A program made the position numbers and the translations under genes. This document shows, in pieces, positions 35,716-44,522 of a DNA stretch of 64,000 bases. Origin of the DNA: Prauserella alba. GTDB taxonomy: Bacteria > Actinomycetota > Actinomycetes > Mycobacteriales > Pseudonocardiaceae. The notes beneath the pieces were generated by a model, which was given only the letters and a program-made list of their open reading frames with translations, ran no database searches and was not told the DNA's origin. The first letter of the stretch is position 1. Every line of letters begins with the position of its first letter. The stretch is taken from positions 608,841 through 672,840 of the forward strand of contig NZ_JAMTCH010000003.1 of assembly GCF_024171735.1 (NCBI RefSeq). Direction: 5' to 3'.

Positions 35716-36165
35716 GTGAATACACGTGCGAACAGCGGCGGCGCTCGTCGTCCGTGGCACCTGTGGCTCGTGGCGATCGCGGGGTTCGCGCTGTATCTCG
35801 GCGGCGCTCGTGACTATCTCCTCATCCTGGTCCAGTCCTCCGACTACATTCGCGGACAGTTCGGCCAGGGCGGCATCGAGTACTTCGCCGACTATCCCTC
35901 CGTGCTGCGGGTTGTCTGGACGATCAACATCCTCGGCGGGCTGATCGCTCCGATGCTCCTCGTGGCGCGCCATCGCTGGGCTCTTCCCGCAGCGCTGGTC
36001 GCGACGGCTGCACAAGCGGTGCTCCTCGTAACGACCTTCGCATTCCTCGACCGGTGGGCGATGCTCGGTGCCATGACGTCGTGGTTCGACATCGGAGTCG
36101 GAGTAGTGACGGCGCTGCTGGCCGCCTACTGCTGGGCGCTCCGACGCCGGGGACACCTGGTGTGA
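35716..36165 (+). CDS. Four-helix small membrane protein, unknown function
   Basis: 149 residues from GTG 35716. Hydrophobic helices are at about 14-30, 63-84, 89-111 and 123-141, with an extracellular loop between the first two containing SSDYIRGQFGQGGIEYFADY. The pattern is that of small uncharacterised membrane proteins annotated as sugar-transporter-like; there is no diagnostic motif. The start is chosen for a GGGTGGA element upstream; an upstream frame to 35542 is open but not protein-like. Confidence 0.65.
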   Translation: MNTRANSGGARRPWHLWLVAIAGFALYLGGARDYLLILVQSSDYIRGQFGQGGIEYFADYPSVLRVVWTINILGGLIAPMLLVARHRWALPAALVATAAQAVLLVTTFAFLDRWAMLGAMTSWFDIGVGVVTALLAAYCWALRRRGHLV

Positions 36166-36307
36166 CGGCGGTTGTGCTGCGGCCCAACGACCGGTTCGTC
36201 CTCGGCGACGGTCACCCGCCGCGCAGCTGCGCCCACGCAGAGCCCCTGCCCGGGCGGTGCATCGGGACAGGGGCGCTGCGCGCCGGCCGTGTTGTGCGGA
36301 ACTCGCC

Positions 36308-36490
36308 TCAGTCGATGGGATGCCGACGGATCCGGGGACTGATACGAAGCATGGCGGCCCCCACAGCGATCAGGGTGATGGCCGCGATGACCATCCATAA
36401 CACGGATCCCACTCCGGTGGACGCGAGACCGCCGGCTGTGCCGGCTCCGCCGACACCTGCTGCTGCCGCATTGCTCAATTTTCCGTACAT
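36308..36490 (-). CDS. 60-residue peptide with LASTG sortase-like signal and one membrane helix
   Basis: Begins MYGKLSNAAAAG, then a Gly/Ala segment, LASTG (residues 22-26), a hydrophobic helix (about 30-48) and a basic tail RISPRIRRHPID. LAxTG followed by helix and positive tail is the layout of class E sortase substrates. The peptide is almost nothing but a sorting signal, and there is no ordinary secretion signal in front. A strong AGGA site precedes the ATG. It starts 22 bp after the glycosyltransferase stop, so it is very likely in the same transcript. No sortase gene is in the window. Confidence 0.7.
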   Translation of the reverse strand: MYGKLSNAAAAGVGGAGTAGGLASTGVGSVLWMVIAAITLIAVGAAMLRISPRIRRHPID

Positions 36491-36512
36491 ATCCTGCGTT
36501 CCTTTCTCTTCC

Positions 36513-37607
36513 TTACTCGTCAGTGGCGTGGTGCCACTCGGTGGAGCGCGTGAATACCGCATCGAAAGCGGCGCGCACGAATACGGCCTGCTGGAACAGG
36601 TCGTACAAGAATTCGATCACGAGTGGGGCGGCGAGAAGTGTCGCGCGCCAGCCTCGCCGGCGTACGGTGACGATGCGCTCGACAACGAACACGGCGGTGA
36701 CCGCCAGCCAGAATCCGCGGGGCGGGCCGTAATCGCCCATGGTGATGAAAAGGACCGTGCCGACCAGTAGTAAGGCGATCGCCACTATCCCGAGATACAT
36801 GACGACCTGTTTCGCGACGTAGGGCAGCGTCACACGGTTGACGCCGTAGTTCCGCAGGTTCTCGAGGGCGCCGCGTTGCCAGCGCAGACGCTGTTTCCAC
36901 AGATCGCCCCAGGTGGTCATGATCTCCGTCGTGACGCGACACCTGCGGGGCGAGACGGCGCGCCAGCCGAGCGTCTTGATGGCGAGGGTGATCTCGTTGT
37001 CCTCGGTGAGGGCCAGCGTGTCGTAGACCCTGCCGGGGATCCCGGGCAGCTCGCCGCCGCGAGCTGCGGCCACGTCGCGCAGCACACTGACGCGGAATAC
37101 GCTCCCGGTTCCGGTGAGCACGCTGGCACGGCCGCTCTTGCGGTGGATCTCGCGGGCGTAGCGTGCGTACTCGTTCCGCTGCAACGCCCCGATCAGTCCG
37201 CCTCCGCTGTGGCCGTGGAACACACCACCGACCGCCCCCACATCCGGGTTGCGGGCGAGGATGTCCCGGGAAGTTTCGAGGAAGTCGGCTGCGAGTACGG
37301 AGTCCGCATCCATGACGAGCAGATGATCGGTCGGCTCCAGTTCGGGAAGCAGCACGGCGAGCGCTTGGTTCAGGGCCCCGGCCTTCTTGTCCGTGTTGCC
37401 TTCGGTGGTGAACACGCGCACGCCCCGCCGGTGAGCGATCTCGGCCGTGTCGTCCGTGCAGTTGTCGCAGACGACCACGGTCCATGTCGGTGGCAGGCCC
37501 TGCCGTTCGAGAGACGTGAGTGTGTCATCGATCGTGGCGGCCTCGTTGTGAGCAGGAATGAGCGCAAGAAAATGTGCAACCGGCTGACCGTGAGAGTGGG
37601 AAATCAC
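36513..37607 (-). CDS. Processive family-2 glycosyltransferase
   Basis: 364 residues from GTG 37607. The GT-A core begins ALIPAHNEAATIDDTL; DAD (100-102) binds the metal-nucleotide sugar, GTGSVFR lines the acceptor site, TED (201-203) carries the catalytic base and QRLRW (239-243) is the QxxRW motif of processive enzymes such as NodC, PgaC and hyaluronan synthases. Three membrane helices follow (about 264-290, 298-312, 323-345). It would polymerise a beta-linked polysaccharide across the membrane; the sugar is unknown. Directly downstream is the LASTG peptide. Confidence 0.88.
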   Translation of the reverse strand: MISHSHGQPVAHFLALIPAHNEAATIDDTLTSLERQGLPPTWTVVVCDNCTDDTAEIAHRRGVRVFTTEGNTDKKAGALNQALAVLLPELEPTDHLLVMDADSVLAADFLETSRDILARNPDVGAVGGVFHGHSGGGLIGALQRNEYARYAREIHRKSGRASVLTGTGSVFRVSVLRDVAAARGGELPGIPGRVYDTLALTEDNEITLAIKTLGWRAVSPRRCRVTTEIMTTWGDLWKQRLRWQRGALENLRNYGVNRVTLPYVAKQVVMYLGIVAIALLLVGTVLFITMGDYGPPRGFWLAVTAVFVVERIVTVRRRGWRATLLAAPLVIEFLYDLFQQAVFVRAAFDAVFTRSTEWHHATDE

Positions 37608-38131
37608 TTCCCGGCGATAATGCGAACGAGGCGGGTTCGCGACAGATAGCGCAGCAGTTCTTCGCACGATGGATGGCCCCTTGCTGGCAGTGGTGCCGGA
37701 ATGGGAGGTAAACGCAGGTATCGTTGTCGAGGGCGAACCTGTTACTTCAGTCGTACAAGTCCGTGGGATTCTGCGGCGCTCTGCCACCCCCGTGCAGACC
37801 GTGCAGCACGCAAGATATTGCCCGCTCTCAGCCCGTTCAAACCATGACTTTGCTCCGCGCATGCTTTGGCCCATACCGCACGTGATGCCGCGGCGGGTTC
37901 TCAAGCCGGAGTCGTCCACTCGGGCCGCCGTCATTGACAGGGGAAACCGAGGTGTTCGAAACCACGGTTCGGTCCTGCTGACCTGCGGGACGAGGCGGAA
38001 TTGCGCACATCCGCGGAGTCGTCTCATCGAACCGCACGTTCGAACCGGCTGTGCCCACGATTTCCGTCATGTTCTGGACCGGTTCAAGGCCAAAGCCTCG
38101 CAGCCTCGACTCCGCCTCGACAGGGCGCCGT
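37608..38131. other. Intergenic region upstream of the glycosyltransferase
   Basis: 524 bp between two minus-strand genes with no protein-like frame that I trust. It should hold the promoter of the glycosyltransferase/LASTG unit. At 38038-38060 it includes a sequence resembling the 3' end of the tRNA-Val at 34482. Confidence 0.5.
38038..38060 (+). other. Possible degenerate copy of the tRNA-Val 3' end
   Basis: GTTCGAACCGGCTGTGCCCA plus three bases aligns to the last 24 bases of the tRNA-Val (34533-34556) with one gap and about three mismatches. Such copies mark the far end of elements integrated into tRNA genes, but no integrase is present and chance similarity is possible. Confidence 0.3.
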
Positions 38132-39160
38132 TCACGGCCGGGGGAGCGCGGAGGTCGCCGAACCGGGTGCCGCGCCGTCGTTCGCCGGACCGTCGACCCT
38201 GCGTTCGGTCTGCGTGCGGATGCGGCGCAGCATGCGGGCGTCGGCGAACCCGACCGCTCGGGCGGCGGCCTCCGCGGTCGCGCCCCGGGTGAGCAGCTGG
38301 TCGGCGCGTTCCAACCGGAGCGCGTGCTGGTAGCGCAGCGGCGTCAATCCGGTGGCGCGGACGAACAGCCTCGTCACGGTGCGCTCGCTGCAGCGTGCCG
38401 CCCCGGCGAGAGTGGCCAGCGGGAGCGAATCGGTGAACCGTGCGTCGATCAGATCCTGCACGCGGTGCACCGCGTCGTCGAGATGCCCGCGGTGCCGCAA
38501 CATCACGCTCTCCTGGTGCTGATCGCCGTTCCTGCGGGCGTAGACGACCATCTCGCGGGCCACTCGCGCGGCGACGCCGGGACCGTGCCGGGCCGCGAGC
38601 AGATGCAACGCCAGGTCGATGCCGCTCGCGACGCCCGCCGACGTCACGACGCGCCCGTCGGTCACGTACAGCACGTCCCGCACCACGCGGGCCGCCGGAT
38701 AGCGCCGCGCGATCTCGTCCTGCAGCTCGTGGTGCGTCGTGCAGCGGCGGCCGTCGAGCAGTCCCGCACGCCCCAGCGCATCTGCCCCGGAACACACGCT
38801 CGCGACGGTGCCCCCGTCCCGATGGTGCCGCCGCAGCCGCTCGGCCGTCTCCGGGTGCACCCGCGGCCACCGGGGCGGCTGGGCGATGCGTGAACCGGGC
38901 ACCACGACGAGGTCCGCCGGGTCGAGGTCGGGCCACGCGACGTCGGCTCGCAACGGCAGGCCCTGCGCACTGCGCACGTCCCCGTCACCGTCGTCGTCAC
39001 CGTCGTCGGACCGGGCTGCCGGCCGGGAAGCGAGCTCGGGCTGAGACACGTAGTGCAACACGTAGTCGCAACCGATCTCCGCGGCGGTGGAGAACACCTG
39101 TGCCGGCCCGGCGAGATCCAGCAGGTGCAGCTGCGGCAGAAGCACGAAGACGATACGCAC
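38132..39160 (-). CDS. GlxA/FtrA-type AraC-family regulator with DJ-1/PfpI domain
   Basis: 342 residues. An N-terminal class-I amidotransferase-like domain (VFVLLPQLHLLDLAGP, then SVCSGADALGRAGLLDGR with the nucleophile-position Cys) is followed by two AraC helix-turn-helix motifs (LATLAGAARCSERTVTRLF and AARAVGFADARMLRR). An acidic Asp/Gly insert (DDGDDDGDGD) lies at about 52-61. Such regulators often control amino-acid or quaternary-amine use. The adjacent cysteine hydrolase on the same strand, 35 bp upstream, is the likely partner. The second HTH is followed by a short tail without known motif. Confidence 0.85.
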   Translation of the reverse strand: MRIVFVLLPQLHLLDLAGPAQVFSTAAEIGCDYVLHYVSQPELASRPAARSDDGDDDGDGDVRSAQGLPLRADVAWPDLDPADLVVVPGSRIAQPPRWPRVHPETAERLRRHHRDGGTVASVCSGADALGRAGLLDGRRCTTHHELQDEIARRYPAARVVRDVLYVTDGRVVTSAGVASGIDLALHLLAARHGPGVAARVAREMVVYARRNGDQHQESVMLRHRGHLDDAVHRVQDLIDARFTDSLPLATLAGAARCSERTVTRLFVRATGLTPLRYQHALRLERADQLLTRGATAEAAARAVGFADARMLRRIRTQTERRVDGPANDGAAPGSATSALPRP

Positions 39161-39195
39161 GATCCGGTCAGCGTACGCCTGTCAGCCCGAACCGC

Positions 39196-39795
39196 TCAGC
39201 CCGAGCCGGTCACCCCGGCGACGCTGCGGATCGTGGCGAACCGGCCGGACAGCGCGTACTCGGTGCGGGCGACGAGTTCGCCGGTGCCGAGCGTGCGCGG
39301 ATCGGCGAGGAGGTCGTCGACCGAACGGCCCGCAGGGGCGTCGCGGTGCGCCACCGGATTCGTCGCCGTGGCGTCGGTGACGAAGTCGACGTCGTAGCCC
39401 AGGTCGGCGGCGACCCGTGCGGTCGTCTCGCAGCACTGCTCGGTCCGGATGCCGCACACCGCCAGCTCCCGGACGCCCCTGCGGGTCAGCATCCGGTCGA
39501 GGCCGGTCGTGGTGAAGGCGTTGTGCGCCGTCTTGGTCAGCACCGGCTCGTCCTCGTCCGGCGCCAGGCCCGCCATCGGTCGGACGTGCCCGCTCGCCGG
39601 GTCGAAGACGTTGCCCGTACCCGGCTCCGTGTGCAGCACCCACACGAGGAGATCCCCCTCGGCCCTCGCGTGCTCGACCAACGTCGACACGGGCGTGACG
39701 ATGTCCGGATTCGAGATCGTGGGCCACAGCTCGTGCCGCCGGAACGACTCCTGCACATCGACCACCAGCAGCGCGCGATTCCTGTCCCCGTTCAT
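39196..39795 (-). CDS. Isochorismatase-family cysteine hydrolase
   Basis: 199 residues from ATG 39795. The catalytic triad is visible as Asp13 (VVDVQ), Lys88 (LTKTAHNAF) and Cys121 (RTEQCCETTAR). Members hydrolyse amides such as nicotinamide, N-carbamoyl compounds or isochorismate. The substrate cannot be assigned. It precedes the GlxA-type regulator in the same direction with a small gap, so the two may form one unit. An in-frame ATG at 39839 is a less likely start. Confidence 0.85.
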   Translation of the reverse strand: MNGDRNRALLVVDVQESFRRHELWPTISNPDIVTPVSTLVEHARAEGDLLVWVLHTEPGTGNVFDPASGHVRPMAGLAPDEDEPVLTKTAHNAFTTTGLDRMLTRRGVRELAVCGIRTEQCCETTARVAADLGYDVDFVTDATATNPVAHRDAPAGRSVDDLLADPRTLGTGELVARTEYALSGRFATIRSVAGVTGSG

Positions 39796-39926
39796 GCTCT
39801 CCGAGTCTGGTGCCCGCCTCGCCGCGCCGGAAGGCATGATCAGGCCGGGCGAGTGCACGATCCGGTCAACGCCGTCGCCGTGTGTGCGGCACCGGGGCCT
39901 CGGCGGCGACGGCGTAACGACCGTCG

Positions 39927-40754
39927 TCAGCGGGCGACCTTTCTGGGGAAGATCACCGCGGCCAGCCACACCGCGAGCACGATGAACCCGCCGCACCAGA
40001 GCAGGCCGATCCACCATTCGTCACCCGGAGTCCGGCCGCTGAACAGGGCGCGGGATGCGTCGATGATCGGCGTCATGGGCTGGTGTCCCGCGAATCCCTG
40101 CAGCCATCCGGGCATCGTCTCCACCGGCGCGAACCCCGAGGACAGGTAGGGCAGGAACAGCAGGACGAAGCCGTAGCCGCTGGCCGCCTCCGCCGACCCC
40201 GCGACCATGCCCAGCACGGCGAAGACCACGGTGATCACCAGAATCCACAGCGCGATCAGCCCCACCGCGCCGGCGAGTTCGGCGACACCCGCGTCGGTCC
40301 GGAACCCCAGGCCGAAGGCGATGGCCAGTACCACGCCCGTCGCCAGCAGATTGCGCACCATCGACGCCGCGGTGTGCCCCAGCAGCACCGTCACCGCCGG
40401 GAACGGCATGGTGCGCAGCCGGTTCATGAACCCGGTCGTCATGTCGTTGGAGACGACGACGGCGGTGTAGGACGCCCCGAAACCGGCGGCCGTGAGCGCC
40501 ACGGCCGGCAGCACGTACGCCAGGTAGTCGCTGCGGTCGCCGCCCTGTCCCGCGGCGATGGACTCGCCGAAGATGAACACGAAGATCAGCATGAGCATCA
40601 CCGGCAGCAGGATCGCCATCAGCAGCGACTCGGGGTCCCGGAACGAGTGCTTCAGGCCGCGGCCGGTGAACACGCGCAGCCCGGTCAGCGCTCCGGTGCC
40701 GTTGCGACGGGACGTGGGTGCCTGCACCCCTCGCGGTGAGGTCGTCATGGTCAC
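39927..40754 (-). CDS. ABC-2-type exporter permease (DrrB-like)
   Basis: 275 residues with six predicted helices, beginning around LLMAILLPVMLMLIFVFIFG, and a YLSSGFAPVETMPGWLQ loop typical of DrrB/NodJ permeases. It forms the channel for the ATPase encoded just upstream, overlapping it by four bases (GTGA). Exporters of this type move hydrophobic drugs such as anthracyclines. Control is presumably by the TetR protein encoded divergently beyond the ATPase. Confidence 0.9.
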   Translation of the reverse strand: MTMTTSPRGVQAPTSRRNGTGALTGLRVFTGRGLKHSFRDPESLLMAILLPVMLMLIFVFIFGESIAAGQGGDRSDYLAYVLPAVALTAAGFGASYTAVVVSNDMTTGFMNRLRTMPFPAVTVLLGHTAASMVRNLLATGVVLAIAFGLGFRTDAGVAELAGAVGLIALWILVITVVFAVLGMVAGSAEAASGYGFVLLFLPYLSSGFAPVETMPGWLQGFAGHQPMTPIIDASRALFSGRTPGDEWWIGLLWCGGFIVLAVWLAAVIFPRKVAR

Positions 40755-41686
40755 GCTGCCACCCCTTCCCGGCCCTGGTCCTGCTGATCCGCGGTGCCTG
40801 CCTGCTCCCCGGTGAGTTCGAGGAAGACCTCGTCGAGTGTGGGGCGGCGGACGGTCACGTCGACGTCGGGACGGGCGCGCGCCACGGCGTCCAGATGGCG
40901 GGCCACGTCGATCGCCGACCCGCGGGTGGGGATCTCCTCGAGGATGTGGCCCGCGTCGTCGTGGAGCTGGATGGCCGCCCCGCCGATCCGGGCCTTCAGT
41001 TGCGCCGCGGTGCCGTCGGCGACGATGTGGCCGTCGTGGAGCACCACGATGCGCTCGGCGAGCGCGTCCGCCTCCTCGAGGTACTGGGTGGTGAGGAAGA
41101 TCGAAGCCCCGGAGTCGGCCAGTGCCGTGATCTCGTCCCAGAGTGCCTGCCTGCTCCGGGTGTCGAGGCCGGTCGTGGGTTCGTCCAGGAAGATCAGCTG
41201 CGGCTGTGCGATCAGGCCTGCGGCGATGTCCAGCTTGCGGCGCATGCCGCCGGAGTAGGTCGCGACCCGGTCGCCGGCCGCTCCGGTGAGGTCGAAACGC
41301 TCCAGCAGCCCGTCGGCGCGCTGCGCCGCGGCACGGCGGGAGAGCCCGAAGAGCCGCCCCATCATGAGCATGTTCTCGGTGCCGCTGAGCTTCTCGTCCA
41401 CGGCGGCGTACTGCCCGGTCAGCGATACGAGGCCCTGCAGGGTCTTCCGGTCCCGGCGCGGGTCCAGGCCGAGCACCCGCACCTCTCCCGCGTCGTAGGG
41501 GATGAGGGTCGACAGGACGTTGACCAGGGTCGTCTTGCCCGAGCCGTTGGGGCCGAGCAGGGCGTGGATGCCGGGCGGCAGTGTCAGGTCCAGGTCGGTC
41601 AGCACGCGGTGTCGGCCGTAGCTCTTCGACAGCCCCGTGATCTCGAGAAGTGGCGTCTCGGCGCGCACGGTATCTGTGTATGCCAT
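40751..41686 (-). CDS. ABC exporter ATPase (DrrA-like)
   Basis: 311 residues. Walker A GPNGSGKTT, signature YSGGMRRKLD, Walker B LIFLDEPTTGLD and the switch TTQYLEEAD are all in order. The C-terminal 90 residues form the DrrA-specific extension. It energises the permease encoded by the overlapping downstream gene. ATG 41686 is inside the operator palindrome, so regulator binding would cover the start of the transcript. Confidence 0.93.
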   Translation of the reverse strand: MAYTDTVRAETPLLEITGLSKSYGRHRVLTDLDLTLPPGIHALLGPNGSGKTTLVNVLSTLIPYDAGEVRVLGLDPRRDRKTLQGLVSLTGQYAAVDEKLSGTENMLMMGRLFGLSRRAAAQRADGLLERFDLTGAAGDRVATYSGGMRRKLDIAAGLIAQPQLIFLDEPTTGLDTRSRQALWDEITALADSGASIFLTTQYLEEADALAERIVVLHDGHIVADGTAAQLKARIGGAAIQLHDDAGHILEEIPTRGSAIDVARHLDAVARARPDVDVTVRRPTLDEVFLELTGEQAGTADQQDQGREGVAA

Positions 41687-41714
41687 AAACCGATTATGGC
41701 ATAAACTGTTTATG
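41681..41714. promoter_or_regulatory. Double palindromic operator between the ABC exporter and TetR genes
   Basis: Two adjoining inverted repeats: TGCCATAA-5-TTATGGCA (41681-41701) and CATAAAC-1-GTTTATG (41700-41714), both perfect. They share CATAAAC half-sites and lie in the AT-rich gap between divergent genes, the expected place for TetR autoregulation. Confidence 0.75.
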
Positions 41715-41762
41715 AAGCACACTCACGCTGGCGGGGCAGTTGGTGATGAGAGGATGCGCAGC

Positions 41763-42542
41763 ATGGCCGAGACCACCGAGACCGGACTTCCGCGAGCCGT
41801 CACCGTCGCCTGGGGGATGCAGGAGGTGCCCCAGCGCGGGCCGAACCGCGGGCTGAGCCACGAACGGATCGTGGCCGCCGCCATCGAGATCGCCGACAAC
41901 GAGGGGCTGGCCGCGGTCACCATGCAGGCGGTGGCCACGTCGCTGGGCTTCACGACGATGTCGCTGTACCGCTACGTCTCCGGCAAGGACGAACTGCTCC
42001 GGCTCATGCAGGACGCCGCACTCGCCGTGCCGGAGCAGGTGACGCTGCCCGGCGACTGGCGCGAGGCGCTGCGGGTGTGGGCCGGTCTCGTGCGCGACGC
42101 CTTCCACGGCCACCCGTGGGTACTCGGGATTCCCCGCGGCCAGGTCTCGGTGCTGATGCCGAACAGCGTGCGCGCGGCCGACCTGGGCCTCGCGGCGCTG
42201 CACGACCTGCCGCTGGACGACGAGGAGAAGGTCGGCGTCATCCTCGTGGTGTCCCAGTACGTGACCTCCACTGTGGAGCTGGAACTGAACCTGGCCGACG
42301 AGGGCACCGTGGCGGTGTCGCGCGAGGGGCTGGACCTGCTCGGCGGGGTCGTCACCCCGGAGCGGTTCCCACATCTGGCCCCTGTGCTGCAGGCCGGTCA
42401 CTTCCTGGGCTCCGAACCCGCGGGCGCCGCGGGTGAGGGCGCCGAGACCGACTACGGGCTCGACGCCGACTACGACTACGGGCTGGACCTGATCGTTGCC
42501 GGTCTCGAACAGCGGGTGCGGGACGTCTCGGCCTCCGACTGA
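41763..42542 (+). CDS. TetR-family regulator of the adjacent ABC exporter
   Basis: 259 residues from ATG 41763. The HTH segment reads IVAAAIEIADNEGLAAVTMQ then LGFTTMSLYRYVSGKDELL, followed by a TetR C-terminal ligand domain and an acidic Tyr/Asp/Gly tail (DADYDYGLD). GAGAGG nine bases upstream supports this start over ATG 41754 or 41712, the latter lying within the operator. Divergent position and shared palindromes imply that it represses the exporter until a drug binds. Confidence 0.88.
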   Translation: MAETTETGLPRAVTVAWGMQEVPQRGPNRGLSHERIVAAAIEIADNEGLAAVTMQAVATSLGFTTMSLYRYVSGKDELLRLMQDAALAVPEQVTLPGDWREALRVWAGLVRDAFHGHPWVLGIPRGQVSVLMPNSVRAADLGLAALHDLPLDDEEKVGVILVVSQYVTSTVELELNLADEGTVAVSREGLDLLGGVVTPERFPHLAPVLQAGHFLGSEPAGAAGEGAETDYGLDADYDYGLDLIVAGLEQRVRDVSASD

Positions 42543-42700
42543 GCAACGGCACGGGTGGTCCCGCCGCGACGGTCACGGGATGACGGCGCCACACCGGGCG
42601 CGGCCGCTGCGCATGGACCGGACGACCGCGAGCGACGGGTTATGCTCGACGGTGCCCCGGCCGTTTCCCCCGACGGCCTCACCCCGACCCGAGGTTGTCC

Positions 42701-43648
42701 GTGGACCCCGACGACAGCACCGGACCCGCCGGTGCGGACCACCCCGAGCGCGCACCCGCACCCGCGGGCCGCAGGCGACCGCGCTGGCTGCCCGTGGCGA
42801 TCGCCGTGGCAGCGTCCCTGTTGATGCTCGCCACCGTGGTCGTGGTCAGCGACGTCGTCTCGGGCGACGGCGACACGGCGTCGGGCATCACACCGGCGGC
42901 CGATCCGAGCGCCCCCGATTCGGCAGCGACCGCGTTGCGCGACAGCGAGGCGCAACTGGCCACCGTCGACTGCGAACCCGGCGAACTGCGACCCGGTCGC
43001 GACGCGGCCCGCGCCTACTACCGCGAGGTGCTCGACTGTCTCGACCGAGCGTGGCAACCGGTGTACGACCGGATGGGCGTTCGGCCACAGCCCGCCTCCG
43101 TCGACGTCGCCGACGTCCGCACGACCGAATGCGGCGAGCTGCCACCCGCCGATCGCGCGCTCGGCCTGTACTGCGACGCCGACCACACGATCCACCTGCC
43201 GTACTCGCGGCTGACCACGGCCGTCGGCGGCACGGACGAGCCCGCGTTCCTCGCCACGCTCGCGCACGAGTACGGCCACCACGTCCAGGCACTCACCGGC
43301 GTGTTCACCGAGACGGGCAACGCGATGTCCGACGCGGACGGGGCGGCGGAGAGCGAGGTGGGAAGGCGGTTCGAACTGCAGGCGACCTGCTTCGCGGGCC
43401 TGTTCCTCGATGCCGCGCGCGACACCGGACTGGCGGGCCCGAGTGGGGGTCCCGAGGTCGCGGTGCAGGATTTCGCCAACTGGAGCGGTGGCGAGAGTCA
43501 TGGCGGCGCCCGCCTCCAACAGCAGTGGGCCACCACCGGATTCACGGGCGACTCGGTCGCCGCGTGCGACACCTGGAGCGCCCGCGCCGCCGACATCGGC
43601 GGTGCGGGGGAGTGGAGCGGCGGGAGCAGCTCGCCCGCGTCACCGTGA
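42701..43648 (+). CDS. Membrane-anchored neutral zinc metallopeptidase (YpfJ-like)
   Basis: 315 residues. After a Pro-rich start there is a single membrane helix (about 29-51). The extracytoplasmic domain holds the zinc site HEYGHH (189-194), with a downstream RRFELQATCFAGLFLDAA segment giving the third ligand. Four cysteines upstream could form disulfides. The family is annotated as neutral zinc metallopeptidase; substrates are unknown. GTG 42701 has GAGG six bases upstream, while the TTG at 42695 leaves no room for one. Confidence 0.85.
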   Translation: MDPDDSTGPAGADHPERAPAPAGRRRPRWLPVAIAVAASLLMLATVVVVSDVVSGDGDTASGITPAADPSAPDSAATALRDSEAQLATVDCEPGELRPGRDAARAYYREVLDCLDRAWQPVYDRMGVRPQPASVDVADVRTTECGELPPADRALGLYCDADHTIHLPYSRLTTAVGGTDEPAFLATLAHEYGHHVQALTGVFTETGNAMSDADGAAESEVGRRFELQATCFAGLFLDAARDTGLAGPSGGPEVAVQDFANWSGGESHGGARLQQQWATTGFTGDSVAACDTWSARAADIGGAGEWSGGSSSPASP

Positions 43649-43664
43649 GCGCGCCGGTGAGCCG

Positions 43665-44522
43665 TCAGTCCGACTCGGCTGCCGCTCCGCCTGCCGCGGC
43701 GCTCGCACCGGCGTCGTTTCCGGCGCCGTCGGCGTCCCCGGCTTCGGCGTCCTGACCGTCGGTGGCCCGGCCGTCGGAGTCCGGGGCGGCCACGTGCACC
43801 ACGACACAGGTGATGTTGTCCGGACCGCCCGCCTCATTGGCGAGTTCGATGAGGGTCGCGACCGCGTCGGACGGTTCGTCCGTCGAGCCGAGGACCGCGC
43901 CGATCTCCTGGATGGACACGACGTCGGTGAGCCCGTCGGAGCACAGCAGGTACCGGTCACCCGGGTGGGCCTCGTGCATCTCGAGGTCCGGCTCGGCCAC
44001 CTGGCCCGCGAGCAGTGCCTTGATCAGCACCGACCGGCCAGGGTGTACCGCTGCGCTCTCCTCGTCGAGCTTGCCCTCGTCGACGAGTGACTGGACGAGC
44101 GTGTGGTCGCGGCTCAGCTGTGTCAGCTCGGCGCCGCGCAGCCGGTAGGCGCGCGAGTCGCCGATGTGGCCGAGCGCGAACTCGCGGCCCAGCCACAGCA
44201 TGACGGTGAGCGTGGTGCCCATGCCGGAGAGCTCGGGATCGGCTCCGACGCGCTCGTCGAGCACGCTCGAGGCCTGCGTGAACACGGCGGCCAGTTCCTC
44301 GAGCGGGTCCAGATCACCGTTCTCGGCGAGCCGGGTGTCGAGCTCGCCGGCGGCGTCGATCGCGATCGCGCTGGCGACCTCGCCGGCCGCGTGCCCGCCC
44401 ATGCCGTCGGCCACGGCGACCAGGTGCGCGGTCGCCAGCGCCGAGTCCTCGTTCCCGCTACGCCGCTGGCCGACGTCGGAGCCTGTTGCGCACCTCAGCT
44501 CGAGCGCCTCGTCACGTGTCAT
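43665..44522 (-). CDS. PP2C-type serine/threonine phosphatase, soluble
   Basis: 285 residues. Metal-binding Asp residues are in VADGMGGHAAGE, in CSDGLTDVV and in GGPDNITCVVV, the standard PP2C/PstP set. It removes phosphate from Ser/Thr-phosphorylated proteins. Unlike PstP of mycobacteria there is no transmembrane helix; the last 45 residues are a low-complexity Ala/Asp tail. No kinase gene is in the window. It faces away from dnaE and its start is separated from it by 326 bp. Confidence 0.92.
   Translation of the reverse strand: MTRDEALELRCATGSDVGQRRSGNEDSALATAHLVAVADGMGGHAAGEVASAIAIDAAGELDTRLAENGDLDPLEELAAVFTQASSVLDERVGADPELSGMGTTLTVMLWLGREFALGHIGDSRAYRLRGAELTQLSRDHTLVQSLVDEGKLDEESAAVHPGRSVLIKALLAGQVAEPDLEMHEAHPGDRYLLCSDGLTDVVSIQEIGAVLGSTDEPSDAVATLIELANEAGGPDNITCVVVHVAAPDSDGRATDGQDAEAGDADGAGNDAGASAAAGGAAAESD

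Noticed and set aside
34557-38037. An integrase or phage remnant to support an island at tRNA-Val
   Set aside because: No recombinase, excisionase or phage-like frame was found in this interval; the island idea rests only on the gene content and an imperfect tRNA 3' copy.
37669-38292. Plus-strand frame of 207 codons in the gap upstream of the glycosyltransferase
   Set aside because: It overlaps the end of the GlxA-type regulator gene on the other strand, has no ribosome site and no protein-like hydrophobic or domain pattern.
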